Positions 55,430 through 64,000 are shown, counted from the stretch's first letter. The stretch: DNA of 64,000 nt from Nostoc sp. JL33 (GCF_017114985.1 NZ_JABXKP010000052.1:86222-150221); one strand, 5' to 3'. Numbers and translations: made by a program. The notes: generated from the letters alone by a model not told the origin.

Positions 55430-58197
55430 AATCTCTGAGACTACTAACATGGCTTGATGTCAGAAGAACTATTTGCCGCAAAACCCACTATGGCAGCAAA
55501 CTACCAGATGGAGTAGTAAGAATTCGTTGTTTCTCAGATGCCTTAGAAATTGGTCTGAAAAATGACCAGAGTATAGAAAACGCCAATAATACCTTAAAAG
55601 AATGGTTTGGCGACTGGTATCAAGAAGATCAGTCTATTATACAACTTGATCTTGGTGACGCTACATTACCAGTGGAATTTATTCTCGGAGAAAAAGCATC
55701 TACAATCGATATTTCTATACGTCCATTTTGGGAAGAAATTGCTTATATTGAAAATGATTCAGAAATAAAAAATGTAATAGAAAAACAAGTTAAGCTTCCA
55801 GATGCATATACTGAAAAACCTAATCTAATAGCCTTTTATTCTTTCAAAGGTGGTGTAGGTAGAACATTAAATTTAGCAGCGCATCTTTTTGCCTTACTAG
55901 ATAGAGCTAAAGAACTAGATTTGTCTATTAATGTATTGGTTATTGATGCTGATTTAGAAGCTCCTGGTCTTACCTATTGGAATCGTTCAGAAAAGCAGCA
56001 ACCATCTGTTTCTTTAATTGATTTTCTTGAAGTTTATCACTATTCTCCTATTGAAAGAGAACAAACACTTTCATTATTTGCCAGAGAAGTTAAGAAATCT
56101 TCTAAATATGAAGGAAAGTCAACTGTCTATTTTTTACCTGCCTGTCTTGATGATGATCAGCTATTAGATACACCTATTCTGCCAGAGCAGTTGGTTAGAA
56201 GTCCAGACGGCGCTTGGGAATGGGGTAATGCTATTCATAGTCTAGGTAAGGCTGTTGGTGCTGACTATGTGTTCATTGATTTGAGAGCGGGTTTGAGTGA
56301 AATATCCAGCCCCATCATTTTTGATCCTAGAATTCAGCGCTTTCTTGTGACAACAATCACTGAGCAATCAGTCATAGGTACAAGTCTTGTTTTAGAGCAA
56401 ATTGGTAGAGTTGCACCGCCAGAAGAAAGAGTTGATGATAAAAGCTATTACGAGCCGTGTTTATTAATTAGTATGTTAATGCCAGAACTAAAGTCTTTAC
56501 CAGCCTTTGAAGATGCATTGGTGAGATTTCAGTCTGCTTATGCACAGCCAGAAGAAGATAATTTATATGCTACAAGATTGGAAATCAAAGAAACCTATTT
56601 TGCCCAAGAATTACTATACATTAACAATTGGGAAGATTCTCGATTAAAACTAAGTCCAACTTCAGTGATGAATGTAGCAAAGGAGTGGGCTAAAGAACAG
56701 TTGGTTATACCGAATGAGCAGGAATTACAGTCAAAATCTACAAAAGAGCATCAAGAAATTGTTGAGGTTCGTAGACTCAGAGATTTGTGTCAGCAATATG
56801 AGTATGCTGAACAAGGGCGGGGAGAAGATTTATTAGTAACAGAACCATTGAAGAATTTAGCTACCAATTTTCGAGATGAATTACCTCATGTCGTATCAAT
56901 TGGAGCTAAAGGTGCGGGAAAAACGTTTAACTATATACAGTTGTCACGTTTTAAATACTGGGAAAGTTTTTTAAATCGTATAGATAATACAATTCAGGAA
57001 TCAGAAATAAAAACACATATCTTTCCTTTCCTTGAATCAAGTAACATTAAAGATAATGCAAAAATTGTGATTAACGAAGCTAGAAATGAGGCGATATCAG
57101 CTTTGGGAGATAGTGTTCCTGAGTTTCTACCTTCAGAATATGTAGATAGAATTAAAAGAGCAATTGCGGCTGAAAACTGGAGTGAACCAGAATGGACGGA
57201 ATTCTGGATTAATCAAATTGCAAAAGCTATAGGTGTGAATCCTGAAACACATAGTCCTAATATTCTTAGCATCATAAATCGTGATTTGAAAGATAGAGGC
57301 TTACGTATTATCTTTCTATTTGATGGATTAGAGGATATATTCCCAAACATTGCATCCAGCAATCAAGAAAAAATTGCTTTAAAAGCTTTGATTGATGATT
57401 TACCAAAGAGATTATCAGAAATTAGGCAGTCTAACCTTGGGGTAATAATTTTTCTGCGCCGTGATTTCCTGCGTTATACAATTACTCAAAACTTAAAACA
57501 GTTTGAAAATCTTTACCTTTCGTATGATCTATCTTGGGATCAAGATTCTTTTCTGCGTCTAGTCTTTTGGATATGCAGCCAGTCTCAAGTAATAGATGCA
57601 TCTCTAGCAGAGATTAACAGTTTAAATAAACAGAATATTATAGAGCGATTAGAAAAATTATGGGGTAAAAGGCTAGGTTCAGATAACTCGAAAGAAGCAT
57701 ATACAGCTTCCTGGATATTTGCAGCTTTAACAGATTTTAATGGTAGGCTTCAGGCGAGAGATATTGTTCGTTTATTGTTCCACGCAGCCGATATTACTGT
57801 AGAAATAACTAAAGAAGTACAATTTGAAAAGTGGTCTACGAGCCGTCTTTTACCTCCTCAAGCTATTCGCCGCTCTCTTAAGTCATGTAGTGAAAAGAAG
57901 GTGGAAGAAGCCAAGGAAGAATATCTATCTTTCAAAACTTGGGTTGAGGAAATACTACCTAAATATCCCCCTTCTGAACGAAGAATTCCTTTTGGAGTAG
58001 AACAGTTTGAAATGGATCAGCCGACAGTAAGAATGCTAGAGGAAATGGGGGTTATTTACGAAGATAAGGAAAAGGATAGCGAGGCACGATTTTATATGCC
58101 AGAAATCTTCCGCGAAGGTTTAGGTTTTTCAGGTACAGGAGCAAGACCTCGGATACTAGTTTTGAAGCGTAAGGTATTAGGAAAAGGGATTTTGTAA
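55426..58197 (+). CDS. KGGVGR-variant MinD/ParA-like ATPase fused to a second P-loop domain
   Basis: A 923-residue protein. After an N-terminal beta-rich domain (1-130), residues 135-400 form a MinD/ParA-like ATPase with deviant Walker A KGGVGRT (141-147; R replaces the usual second Lys), VLVIDADLEAPGLTYW and FIDLRAGLSE. A second NTPase domain begins near 480: Walker A GAKGAGKT (493-500), Walker B IIFLFDGLEDIF with D633-E636-D637, and an arginine-bearing FLRRDFLRY. The C-terminus (about 740-923) is helical, possibly winged helix. It overlaps the upstream gene by four bases. This layout recalls STAND-like and conflict-system ATPases; the role is unknown. Confidence 0.8.
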   Translation: MKSLRLLTWLDVRRTICRKTHYGSKLPDGVVRIRCFSDALEIGLKNDQSIENANNTLKEWFGDWYQEDQSIIQLDLGDATLPVEFILGEKASTIDISIRPFWEEIAYIENDSEIKNVIEKQVKLPDAYTEKPNLIAFYSFKGGVGRTLNLAAHLFALLDRAKELDLSINVLVIDADLEAPGLTYWNRSEKQQPSVSLIDFLEVYHYSPIEREQTLSLFAREVKKSSKYEGKSTVYFLPACLDDDQLLDTPILPEQLVRSPDGAWEWGNAIHSLGKAVGADYVFIDLRAGLSEISSPIIFDPRIQRFLVTTITEQSVIGTSLVLEQIGRVAPPEERVDDKSYYEPCLLISMLMPELKSLPAFEDALVRFQSAYAQPEEDNLYATRLEIKETYFAQELLYINNWEDSRLKLSPTSVMNVAKEWAKEQLVIPNEQELQSKSTKEHQEIVEVRRLRDLCQQYEYAEQGRGEDLLVTEPLKNLATNFRDELPHVVSIGAKGAGKTFNYIQLSRFKYWESFLNRIDNTIQESEIKTHIFPFLESSNIKDNAKIVINEARNEAISALGDSVPEFLPSEYVDRIKRAIAAENWSEPEWTEFWINQIAKAIGVNPETHSPNILSIINRDLKDRGLRIIFLFDGLEDIFPNIASSNQEKIALKALIDDLPKRLSEIRQSNLGVIIFLRRDFLRYTITQNLKQFENLYLSYDLSWDQDSFLRLVFWICSQSQVIDASLAEINSLNKQNIIERLEKLWGKRLGSDNSKEAYTASWIFAALTDFNGRLQARDIVRLLFHAADITVEITKEVQFEKWSTSRLLPPQAIRRSLKSCSEKKVEEAKEEYLSFKTWVEEILPKYPPSERRIPFGVEQFEMDQPTVRMLEEMGVIYEDKEKDSEARFYMPEIFREGLGFSGTGARPRILVLKRKVLGKGIL

Positions 58198-58242
58198 TTT
58201 TACTTATGTGTTATACCTAATTCTGTACTCCTTACTTTTTAA

Positions 58243-59196
58243 TCATGATACTTGCTGCATTTCGGCATAGGCTTGATAAACACCTTTCACGTTGTACCAA
58301 TTGAGAAAAATTCGGGCAATTTCTAAAGCTAATTGAGGTTTACCTAAGTTAATTAGCCATTGCAAAAATGGAGCCATTGTCCGTTCATTTAGCGCACCAT
58401 TGACTGAAAGAATACCCCAAAGTAAGCGATGCAGCCAAGTCATTTGAATCATCATTCGCACTTCCCATGTGGGATGTTTTTGATAAAACAAAACTCCCAT
58501 ACGTCCGCGTTGAATTTCTTGATCAATTAATCGGGGAATTTGCTCTAATTTAAATGGTGGATGCCAGTGATATCCTACGGCTTCTGGACATTTAATTAAT
58601 GTTAAACCTAGTTTTTTCAGCCGCACACCTAATTCTAAATCTTCCCAGCCATAGAGTTGGAAACTGGTGTCAAAAAGTCCGGCTTTCTCTAGCCAATGTT
58701 TAGGAATTGCGACATTTCCCGTAGCAAAAAAAGCTGCTGAAAAATCTGTTACTTTGTAGGGTTCAGCAGTTGGATTGTCGAAATTGCAAGTATTAATAAC
58801 TGCACCGTAAGTGAAAAAGCGATCGCTCCCCAATTTCTCCTGTCCCTGCATTAGTGCATTAGCGTGAGCTTGCAGGAAATTATCCAGCACCACTAAATCA
58901 CTATCAATAAAGATAATTGTATCTCCCAGCGCCTTTTCTACTCCCAAATTCCGAGCGGCAGCTGGGCCAGCATGATCTTGCTGAAACCATTGGACATGGG
59001 GAAACTCTTCTTTGTATTCTGTCAACCAATCCAATGTGCCATCAGTAGAACCATCATCCACCAAAACAATCTCGTAACGAGAAACTGCACTTGGCTGACT
59101 TAACTCCTGCATCTCCAAGGCGCGGAGGCACTTTTCTAAAATTGGTTGGCGATTATAAGTCGGTATCACAACGCTGAAAAACACAGTCTCACCCAC
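58243..59196 (-). CDS. Family 2 glycosyltransferase
   Basis: A 317-residue GT2 enzyme: FFSVVIPTYNRQPILEKCLR, the DDGSTDGTLDWL loop, metal-binding IIFIDSDLVV, and the acceptor region WEDLELGVRLKKLG. It transfers sugar from a nucleotide donor to an unknown acceptor, probably cell-surface polysaccharide. A helical C-terminus has no clear membrane span. It starts at GTG. Convergent with the ATPase operon. Confidence 0.88.
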   Translation of the reverse strand: MGETVFFSVVIPTYNRQPILEKCLRALEMQELSQPSAVSRYEIVLVDDGSTDGTLDWLTEYKEEFPHVQWFQQDHAGPAAARNLGVEKALGDTIIFIDSDLVVLDNFLQAHANALMQGQEKLGSDRFFTYGAVINTCNFDNPTAEPYKVTDFSAAFFATGNVAIPKHWLEKAGLFDTSFQLYGWEDLELGVRLKKLGLTLIKCPEAVGYHWHPPFKLEQIPRLIDQEIQRGRMGVLFYQKHPTWEVRMMIQMTWLHRLLWGILSVNGALNERTMAPFLQWLINLGKPQLALEIARIFLNWYNVKGVYQAYAEMQQVS

Positions 59197-59295
59197 AACA
59201 GTATTTACCCATCTCCAGGATAGGACAGATACGACACTGACACTGTTCCTTACTTGATTCTGGTTACAGAAATGCTGAATCTGCCGATGATATCA

Positions 59296-59412
59296 GGTTC
59301 TCCAACAAATAAATTACTACTACTTGTTGGGTGGGACGAAAAGCCCGCCCGTAGCCAAGGGCGGACAAGATGTCCACCCCACAAGATTGGATAATTTATT
59401 TCTTGGAAGTCC
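59296..59412. repeat. MITE-like inverted repeat, second copy
   Basis: Right arm TTGGAAGTCC (59403-59412) and degenerate left arm GGTTCTCCAA (59296-59305), with inner GGGTGGGACGAAAAGCCCGC and GGACAAGATGTCCACCCCAC. Related to 30689-30814. Confidence 0.75.
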
Positions 59413-59478
59413 TTTAAGTAGCTACAACATTTGAAAACTACTGTAATCGCCTTTTTATGATTGAGTTGCTGCTGGTTT

Positions 59479-59940
59479 TTAACGCTGTTGTTGGTAAAAG
59501 CGGACAACTTTTTGCACATAGTCAGCAGTGAAGCCTTTTTCACAACCTGTATAGCTACCAGTCATCCACCAACAAGCTGCACCACGCACAGATGCAATTT
59601 CATTATTATTGGTGGCGCGAAACTGATTGCTTAACTCACGGCGTGTAATACAGGATATAACTTGACGAGCGATCGCGGGGCTGTTTTCAAACTGCGTCGG
59701 TGTTATTTCTCGTTTGAGACAAGTTTTTGACCAGCCTTTGAGAGTTTCTGGTTTAACTTGCCATTCGCTGTAAAGTCCATCGTTGGCATTTTTTGTCTGC
59801 GGTGCAGCCCGTCGCAACGCTTCTACCATCGCCGCAACTTGGGTATTAGAAACCGGCTGCTGTGCTTGAGCTAATAATGGCAATAGTCCGAAACTGACAA
59901 TAACTCCGTTAACTAGTAATCTTATGGGGTTTTTGATCAT
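59479..59940 (-). CDS. Exported protein, unknown function
   Basis: A 153-residue secreted protein with a signal peptide (LLVNGVIVSFGLLPLLAQAQ). The mature part has five cysteines (KTCLKREITPTQFENSPAIA; ISCITRREL; AACWWMTGSYTGCEKGF), suggesting disulfides, and a basic C-terminal helix. No family is recognised with confidence; similar small cysteine-containing exported proteins are common in Nostocales. Confidence 0.72.
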   Translation of the reverse strand: MIKNPIRLLVNGVIVSFGLLPLLAQAQQPVSNTQVAAMVEALRRAAPQTKNANDGLYSEWQVKPETLKGWSKTCLKREITPTQFENSPAIARQVISCITRRELSNQFRATNNNEIASVRGAACWWMTGSYTGCEKGFTADYVQKVVRFYQQQR

Positions 59941-60000
59941 GAATTTGGAATTATATAAAATATCACGAGAATACTATATTTTATGTGATTTCAAAACCCT

Positions 60001-60031
60001 TGTAGAGACGTTGCATTGCAACGCCTCTACA
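60001..60031. repeat. GTAGAGACG-type palindrome, degenerate
   Basis: TGTAGAGACGTTGCATTGCA followed by ACGCCTCTACA, an imperfect inverted repeat of the same family as 1975. Confidence 0.7.
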
Positions 60032-60055
60032 TCTAATCAGCAACGCCCATATTTT

Positions 60056-61438
60056 TTAACAACTGACTAAATCTTCTACAGCACTAGCACTATTTGGTAA
60101 TGCGGCTGTTAAAACTTCGCTACCTTCGGTTGTAACTAAAACATCATCTTCGATGCGGATTCCGCGCACATCGGCAAATTGTGATAAACGTTGCCAATTC
60201 ACGACATTATGATATTTTGAGCGCAGATTGGCATCATTTAAAATTGCTGGTACTTGATAAAAACCAGGCTCAATTGTGACTAACATTCCTAGACGCAGGG
60301 GACGATTTAAACGCAGGTAGCCTAAGCCAAAGCGATCGCTCCTTTCACGCCCCTCTTCATACCCTGCTAAATCGCCCAAATCTTCCAGATCATGGACATC
60401 TAAACCCAGGAGATGACCAATACCATGAGGGAAAAACAGCGCGTGAGCATCCATTTTTACTAAATCTTCGGGATTTCCTTGTAAAATGCCTAACTCTACT
60501 AAACCTTCAGCGATGACCGTGGCAGCTAGTAGATGAATATCCCCATACTCTACACCAGGATGTATTCTGGCAATGCAAGCATCATGGGCTGCCAATACGA
60601 CATTATAAATATCTCTCTGGGTTGATGAAAATTTACCAGAAACTGGCCATGTGCGGGTGACATCACCTGCCCAACCCGTCTGGGTTTCAGCGCCAACATC
60701 CGCAAGCAGTAAATCACCTGCTTGTAGGGGGTGATGATATTGTTCGTTATGCAAAACTTCACCGTGAACGGTGACAATACTGTTGTAGGAAGTGGTCATA
60801 TTGTGGGCAATAATTACCCCTTCGATCGCTGCACGAACTTCTGCTTCCAGCTTCGCTTTAGGTGTTGCAGCCATACCAGCTTTGTGCGCTTCTACAGTGA
60901 CAGCAGCAGCTTTTCGCAACTCGGTTAATGCAGCATGATCATGAGTCAGGCGGAGAGAAACGATCGCCTTGGCTAACTCTAAGTCAATTCCTTCGGGAGG
61001 ACTTTGTGGTAAAACCCATCTATTTAATAGCTGCGTCTGCTGTGTCCAAGTAGCGGCATCTTGTACAGCAAGTGTGGCGGCATTTTCTACCCAAGACTCT
61101 AATTCTGCCATTGGTCGAGCCACATCCGCCCCAATCTTCTGGGCTATTTCCTCGCGCGTTGGCATTTCTCCATGCCAAAGGGCGCTGGTGGGTGAAGGAT
61201 CGTCGATGAATAGTTCTAGCTTACCCGCTTCTAGACGAATTGCCGCGTTTGATAATGGCAGTCCGGCGAAGTAGAGGAAATGACTGCTAGCGCGAAACAC
61301 AAAGGGATTTGCGGGAAAGTTGCGCGGAGTGTTGCTACCTGACCAGAGAATTGCTGGAAAATTAATCAGGTTGGCTAATTGTTGCCGTCGGAGGCGTAAA
61401 GTATCGATTAGGGAAGTAGAAGTTTGTTGGATAAGCAT
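60056..61438 (-). CDS. Aminopeptidase P family metallopeptidase
   Basis: A 460-residue pita-bread (M24B) peptidase that removes N-terminal residues before proline. Metal ligands are in LLADVGAETQTGWAGDVTRT (two Asp), FPHGIGHLLGLDVHD (His), TIEPGFY (Glu) and GIRIEDDVLV (Glu). The N-terminal domain (about 1-170) is the usual creatinase fold. I start at ATG 61438 (MLIQQTSTS); an upstream TTG at 61456 adds six residues. Confidence 0.92.
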   Translation of the reverse strand: MLIQQTSTSLIDTLRLRRQQLANLINFPAILWSGSNTPRNFPANPFVFRASSHFLYFAGLPLSNAAIRLEAGKLELFIDDPSPTSALWHGEMPTREEIAQKIGADVARPMAELESWVENAATLAVQDAATWTQQTQLLNRWVLPQSPPEGIDLELAKAIVSLRLTHDHAALTELRKAAAVTVEAHKAGMAATPKAKLEAEVRAAIEGVIIAHNMTTSYNSIVTVHGEVLHNEQYHHPLQAGDLLLADVGAETQTGWAGDVTRTWPVSGKFSSTQRDIYNVVLAAHDACIARIHPGVEYGDIHLLAATVIAEGLVELGILQGNPEDLVKMDAHALFFPHGIGHLLGLDVHDLEDLGDLAGYEEGRERSDRFGLGYLRLNRPLRLGMLVTIEPGFYQVPAILNDANLRSKYHNVVNWQRLSQFADVRGIRIEDDVLVTTEGSEVLTAALPNSASAVEDLVSC

Positions 61439-61478
61439 AAATGGAAACTCAAACAAAAGGTGATAGTTTTGCCTTTAT

Positions 61479-61781
61479 TTAGTCGTTATCTTCTTTATCG
61501 TCATCGTTTTTATCATCTTTGCGATCGCCATGTTTGTCGTCGCCTTTTTTATCATCCTTGCGATCGCGATGTTTGTCGTCGTCATCTTTGTCGTTCTGCT
61601 TTACCTGGTTAGGCTGTTGGGTAGGCGGTTGTAGGACTGGTTTTTGTTGCTCAGGTGGAGTAACTGGTTGCGGTACTTCAACAGCACAACTAACTAATGC
61701 TCCAGAAATTAGCCCTAAGTTGACAGCAGCAAAGATGCTTCTGAAGATTTTTATCCTTATGTTTCCGTTTTGCTTTAGCAT
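61479..61781 (-). CDS. Putative lipoprotein with Asp/Lys-rich tail
   Basis: A 100-residue protein. A basic start and hydrophobic core precede the lipobox VSC (residues about 30-32), so export and lipidation are plausible. After a Pro/Gln-rich stretch the last 38 residues are Asp, Lys, His and Arg in short repeats (DDKHRDRKDDKKGDDKHGDR), possibly metal-binding. Low complexity and HIP1 octamers in the region reduce certainty that it is translated. Confidence 0.5.
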   Translation of the reverse strand: MLKQNGNIRIKIFRSIFAAVNLGLISGALVSCAVEVPQPVTPPEQQKPVLQPPTQQPNQVKQNDKDDDDKHRDRKDDKKGDDKHGDRKDDKNDDDKEDND

Positions 61782-61916
61782 TCACTCTAGTTTTTAGAGA
61801 TTGTATCCCTAATTTATAAATCAATACAGTTCAGGTAAATCGGAAAAAAAATTTCAATCTATGTAAACAAATATAAATTAACGTAGTTATAAATATTTTC
61901 ACTTCCGGTGACTCTA

Positions 61917-62717
61917 ATGGGACAAATCATTACTCAAGTTGATGCTTTCACCAATACACCTTTCGCTGGTAATCCTGCTGCTGTCTGTGTTTTGCCTACT
62001 CCCGAAGAGGAACGCTGGATGCAGAACGTAGCGCAGGAGATGAATTTATCTGAAACGGCTTTTCTAGTTAGACAAGATGATGGCTTTAATCTGCGTTGGT
62101 TTACGCCCACGGTGGAAGTACCGCTTTGTGGTCATGCAACTTTAGCTAGTGCCCATGTACTTTGGTCAGAAGGGCATTTGTCACCTGATGAAGTTGGGCG
62201 TTTCTACACCAAAAGCGGAGTGCTGATTGCTAAGTTACAAGGTGAGTGGATTGAGTTAAATTTTCCTGTGAATCATTCACAAGCAACGATCGCTCCTCCA
62301 GAACTCAAGGCTGCTTTGGGTGTACCATACAAATCTGTCTTGCAGAATTCACTAGGTTATTTAGTGGAATTGGAATCGGAAGATTTGGTGCGGCAAATGC
62401 AGCCTAATTTTCAACTCCTAAAAACGTTGCCTGTTTGTGATGTTATTGTCACCAGTGTTACGCACCCTGATACAAATTATGATTTCATCTCTCGCTTCTT
62501 TGCACCAGGAGTAGGTATTAATGAAGACCCCGTTACTGGGGCTGCCCATTGTTGCCTTGCTGCGTTCTGGCGCGATCGCTTGCACAAAGATGAGTTTTTG
62601 GCTTATCAAGCATCCAGTCGCGGTGGGGTGGTGAAGGTGTATTATAACGGGGGCGATCGCGTCTTACTGGGCGGACAAGCGGTAACTGTGATCCGAGGCG
62701 AGTTAATTACCGGATAA
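61917..62717 (+). CDS. PhzF family isomerase/epimerase-like protein
   Basis: A 266-residue PhzF-fold protein. Motifs: QVDAFTNTPFAGNPAAVCVL, NLSETAFLV with the family catalytic Glu, CGHATLASAHV, and NEDPVTGAAHC near the C-terminal domain. These enzymes resemble diaminopimelate epimerase; substrates outside phenazine synthesis are mostly unknown, and no phenazine genes are nearby. The ATG at 61917 fits the family start (MGQIITQVDAF); a GTG at 61908 adds three residues. Confidence 0.88.
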   Translation: MGQIITQVDAFTNTPFAGNPAAVCVLPTPEEERWMQNVAQEMNLSETAFLVRQDDGFNLRWFTPTVEVPLCGHATLASAHVLWSEGHLSPDEVGRFYTKSGVLIAKLQGEWIELNFPVNHSQATIAPPELKAALGVPYKSVLQNSLGYLVELESEDLVRQMQPNFQLLKTLPVCDVIVTSVTHPDTNYDFISRFFAPGVGINEDPVTGAAHCCLAAFWRDRLHKDEFLAYQASSRGGVVKVYYNGGDRVLLGGQAVTVIRGELITG

Positions 62718-63421
62718 ACCTAATATTACAAATTAATTGCATCCGGCTAACTGGGCTGCGCTTTTCGGAATTGGGATCATCAGCTTCCTGCAATCCACTT
62801 TAGACGAGCAAAAGTTGAGATATTTTAAACTCATTTTAACGTCAGCTATGCGAGAAAGACGCGTCTTTCTCGCCGGACAAGTAAGCTGTTCCACATTTAA
62901 CTTGCTCCCATTAGGGCGGGCAAGATGTCCACCCCACAAGAGTTCTGTTTAATTCGGTTATGCAAATTAGATGTTTTTCAGCTTAGTAACTATTATCCAA
63001 GGCGAGTAGGGGCACAGCATTGCTGTGCCCTTACAGTGTGGTCTATTTACTTTTCAGTCTCCAAACCTCTAGAGAAGTGCGGTGGAAAATACTAACCATT
63101 GACTCTACCTAATTTTTGCAAGCCGATGCAATGGCATTACCACCCGATGCAATGGCATTACCACCCGATGCAATGGCATTACCAGCCGATGCAATGGCAT
63201 TACCAGCCGATGCAATGGCATTAACAGCCGATGCAATGGCATTACCACCCGATACAATGGCATTACCACCCGATACAATGGCATTACCAGCCGATACAAT
63301 GGCATTGTCAGAGGTTTGGTTAAGATCGCACGCCAAAACAAATACTGGCATTGCAAGAGCATACTTTTGCAAAGAAGCGACTGTGACAAAATTTAAACAA
63401 ACTTATATTTGAATTTCAAAA
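62718..63421. other. 704-bp region of repeats, no supported gene
   Basis: Contains the palindrome GAGAAAGACGCGTCTTTCTC (about 62851-62870), a fragment of the GGGCGGGCAAGATGTCCACC repeat (62910-62940), a GGGGCACAGCATTGCTGTGC hairpin (about 63009-63029) and the 21-bp minisatellite at 63125-63313. Confidence 0.7.
63125..63313. repeat. 21-bp minisatellite, nine units
   Basis: Nine tandem units starting GATGCAATGGCATTACCACC; units 1-6 carry GATGCA and units 7-9 GATACA. Since 21 is a multiple of three, several frames on both strands stay open; on the plus strand it reads as DAMALPP-like heptapeptides. No start with a ribosome site is evident. Confidence 0.9.
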
Positions 63422-63862
63422 ATGTCTGCTAAACATACAAATAGTAGAAGTCCTATCCAATCTCGTGACTGGCCAATTGAGCAATTACCTGGATTGAGCC
63501 ACGAGGAACAATCTCAACTGCAAAATTGTGGAATTACTACCACAGCAGGGCTAATCAAACAAGGGAAGACTCTAGAGGAAAGAGTAGCGTTAGCTAATAA
63601 ACTACAAATTCATCTTCAGTATGTAAATAAATGGATAGCTTTGGCTGACTTGGCGCGTATTCCTAGTGTAGGGACACAATATTGTGGTTTATTGCTCCAT
63701 GCGGGTATTGGTTCTTTAGCACAGTTAGCTCAAACTCCGACTCACAGATTGCACCAACAAATTATGCGCTTGCAAGTAGCAACAATGCAGCGACGAGATT
63801 TGTGTCCAGCAATTGAGTTAGTACAACAGTGGAGTCAGCAAGCCAAAGCAATCATTAGTTAG
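63422..63862 (+). CDS. DUF4332 family protein (helix-hairpin-helix-like)
   Basis: A 146-residue protein. Two HhH-like stretches are visible, IEQLPGLSHEEQSQLQNCGI with TTTAGLIKQGKT, and LADLARIPSVGTQYCGLLLH with AGIGSLAQLAQTP, the pattern of DUF4332 proteins. HhH motifs often bind DNA nonspecifically, but the function here is unknown. The gene lies just after the minisatellite and just before a heptamer array. Confidence 0.83.
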   Translation: MSAKHTNSRSPIQSRDWPIEQLPGLSHEEQSQLQNCGITTTAGLIKQGKTLEERVALANKLQIHLQYVNKWIALADLARIPSVGTQYCGLLLHAGIGSLAQLAQTPTHRLHQQIMRLQVATMQRRDLCPAIELVQQWSQQAKAIIS

Positions 63863-64000
63863 GAGTTAGGAGTTAGGAGTTAGGAGTTGGGAGTTAGGAG
63901 TTAGGAGTTAGGAGTTAGGAGTTAGGAGTTAGGAGTTAGGAGTTGGGAGTTAGGAGTTGGGAGTTAGGAGTTAGGAGTTAGGAGTTAGGAGTTAGGAGTT
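63857..64000. repeat. TTAGGAG heptamer array running off the window
   Basis: About twenty tandem heptamers, mostly TTAGGAG with some TTGGGAG variants. The array continues beyond the window end. Confidence 0.92.

Noticed and set aside
62737..62952. 71-codon plus-strand frame and its minus-strand partner downstream of the PhzF gene
   Set aside because: Both run through a GAGAAAGACGCGTCTTTCTC palindrome and the GGGCGGGCAAGATGTCC repeat; no protein features.
63116..63412. 98-codon plus-strand frame through the 21-bp minisatellite, with two open frames on the other strand
   Set aside because: Any 21-bp tandem repeat stays open in several frames; no start with a ribosome site and no conserved flanks.
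63857..64000. Possible CRISPR or telomere-like repeat at the window end
   Set aside because: A plain tandem heptamer without spacers, of a type found throughout the window (Nostocales short tandem repeats).

Overview
The window is chromosomal DNA of a filamentous, Nostoc/Anabaena-type cyanobacterium (order Nostocales, by inference). The evidence is beta-carboxysome genes (ccmM, ccmN, ccmO), photosystem II genes psbN and psbH, an atpD-atpC pair, a PSRP-3/Ycf65 ribosomal protein, very frequent HIP1 octamers (GCGATCGC), and many short tandem heptamer arrays and small palindromic repeats of the kind that fill Nostocales intergenic DNA.

Layout. 1-4940: the 3' part of a ccm operon (ccmM cut by the window edge, ccmN, ccmO) and a LysR regulator. 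5047-12054: a MuiA-like protein, a Uma2 nuclease-fold protein, mnmE, a short-chain dehydrogenase behind a repeat-generated duplication, and a ParD/PIN toxin-antitoxin pair lying between two 110-bp direct repeats. 12251-18757: a lipase-like hydrolase, a large unknown protein and a GH38 alpha-mannosidase carrying several repeat-derived insertions. 19059-24556: psbN/psbH, tatA, pth, a stomatin-like protein, folP and tpiA. 24779-34939: a DUF697-type GTPase, an HNH-like membrane protein, a channel-like multi-helix protein, an SRPBCC protein, a SirB1-like protein and two PEP-CTERM secreted proteins. 35189-42390: atpD-atpC, a long SPFH protein, a KNH-like gene broken by a stop codon, a predicted pseudokinase with a WD40 propeller, and PSRP-3. 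42529-51157: tandem DUF29 genes, a HAD hydrolase, a truncated glycosyltransferase, a TPR protein, ruvB between two composite repeats, hisF, tRNA-Ala(GGC), rpsB and tsf. 51467-64000: a protein with a coding minisatellite, recG, a two-gene operon encoding a small HEPN-like protein and a KGGVGR-variant ATPase with a second P-loop domain, a GT2 glycosyltransferase, an aminopeptidase P, a PhzF protein, a 21-bp minisatellite, a DUF4332 protein and a terminal heptamer array.

Most genes are housekeeping. The best candidate for an undescribed system is the translationally coupled pair at 54980-58197, whose architecture resembles known conflict/defence modules, although no function can be proved here. 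Other points of interest are the WD40 pseudokinase, the CcmM internal start with redox-competent and redox-dead SSUL repeats, and a genome-wide repeat load that has entered coding frames of at least four genes (mnmE, the mannosidase, recG and the gene at 51467).
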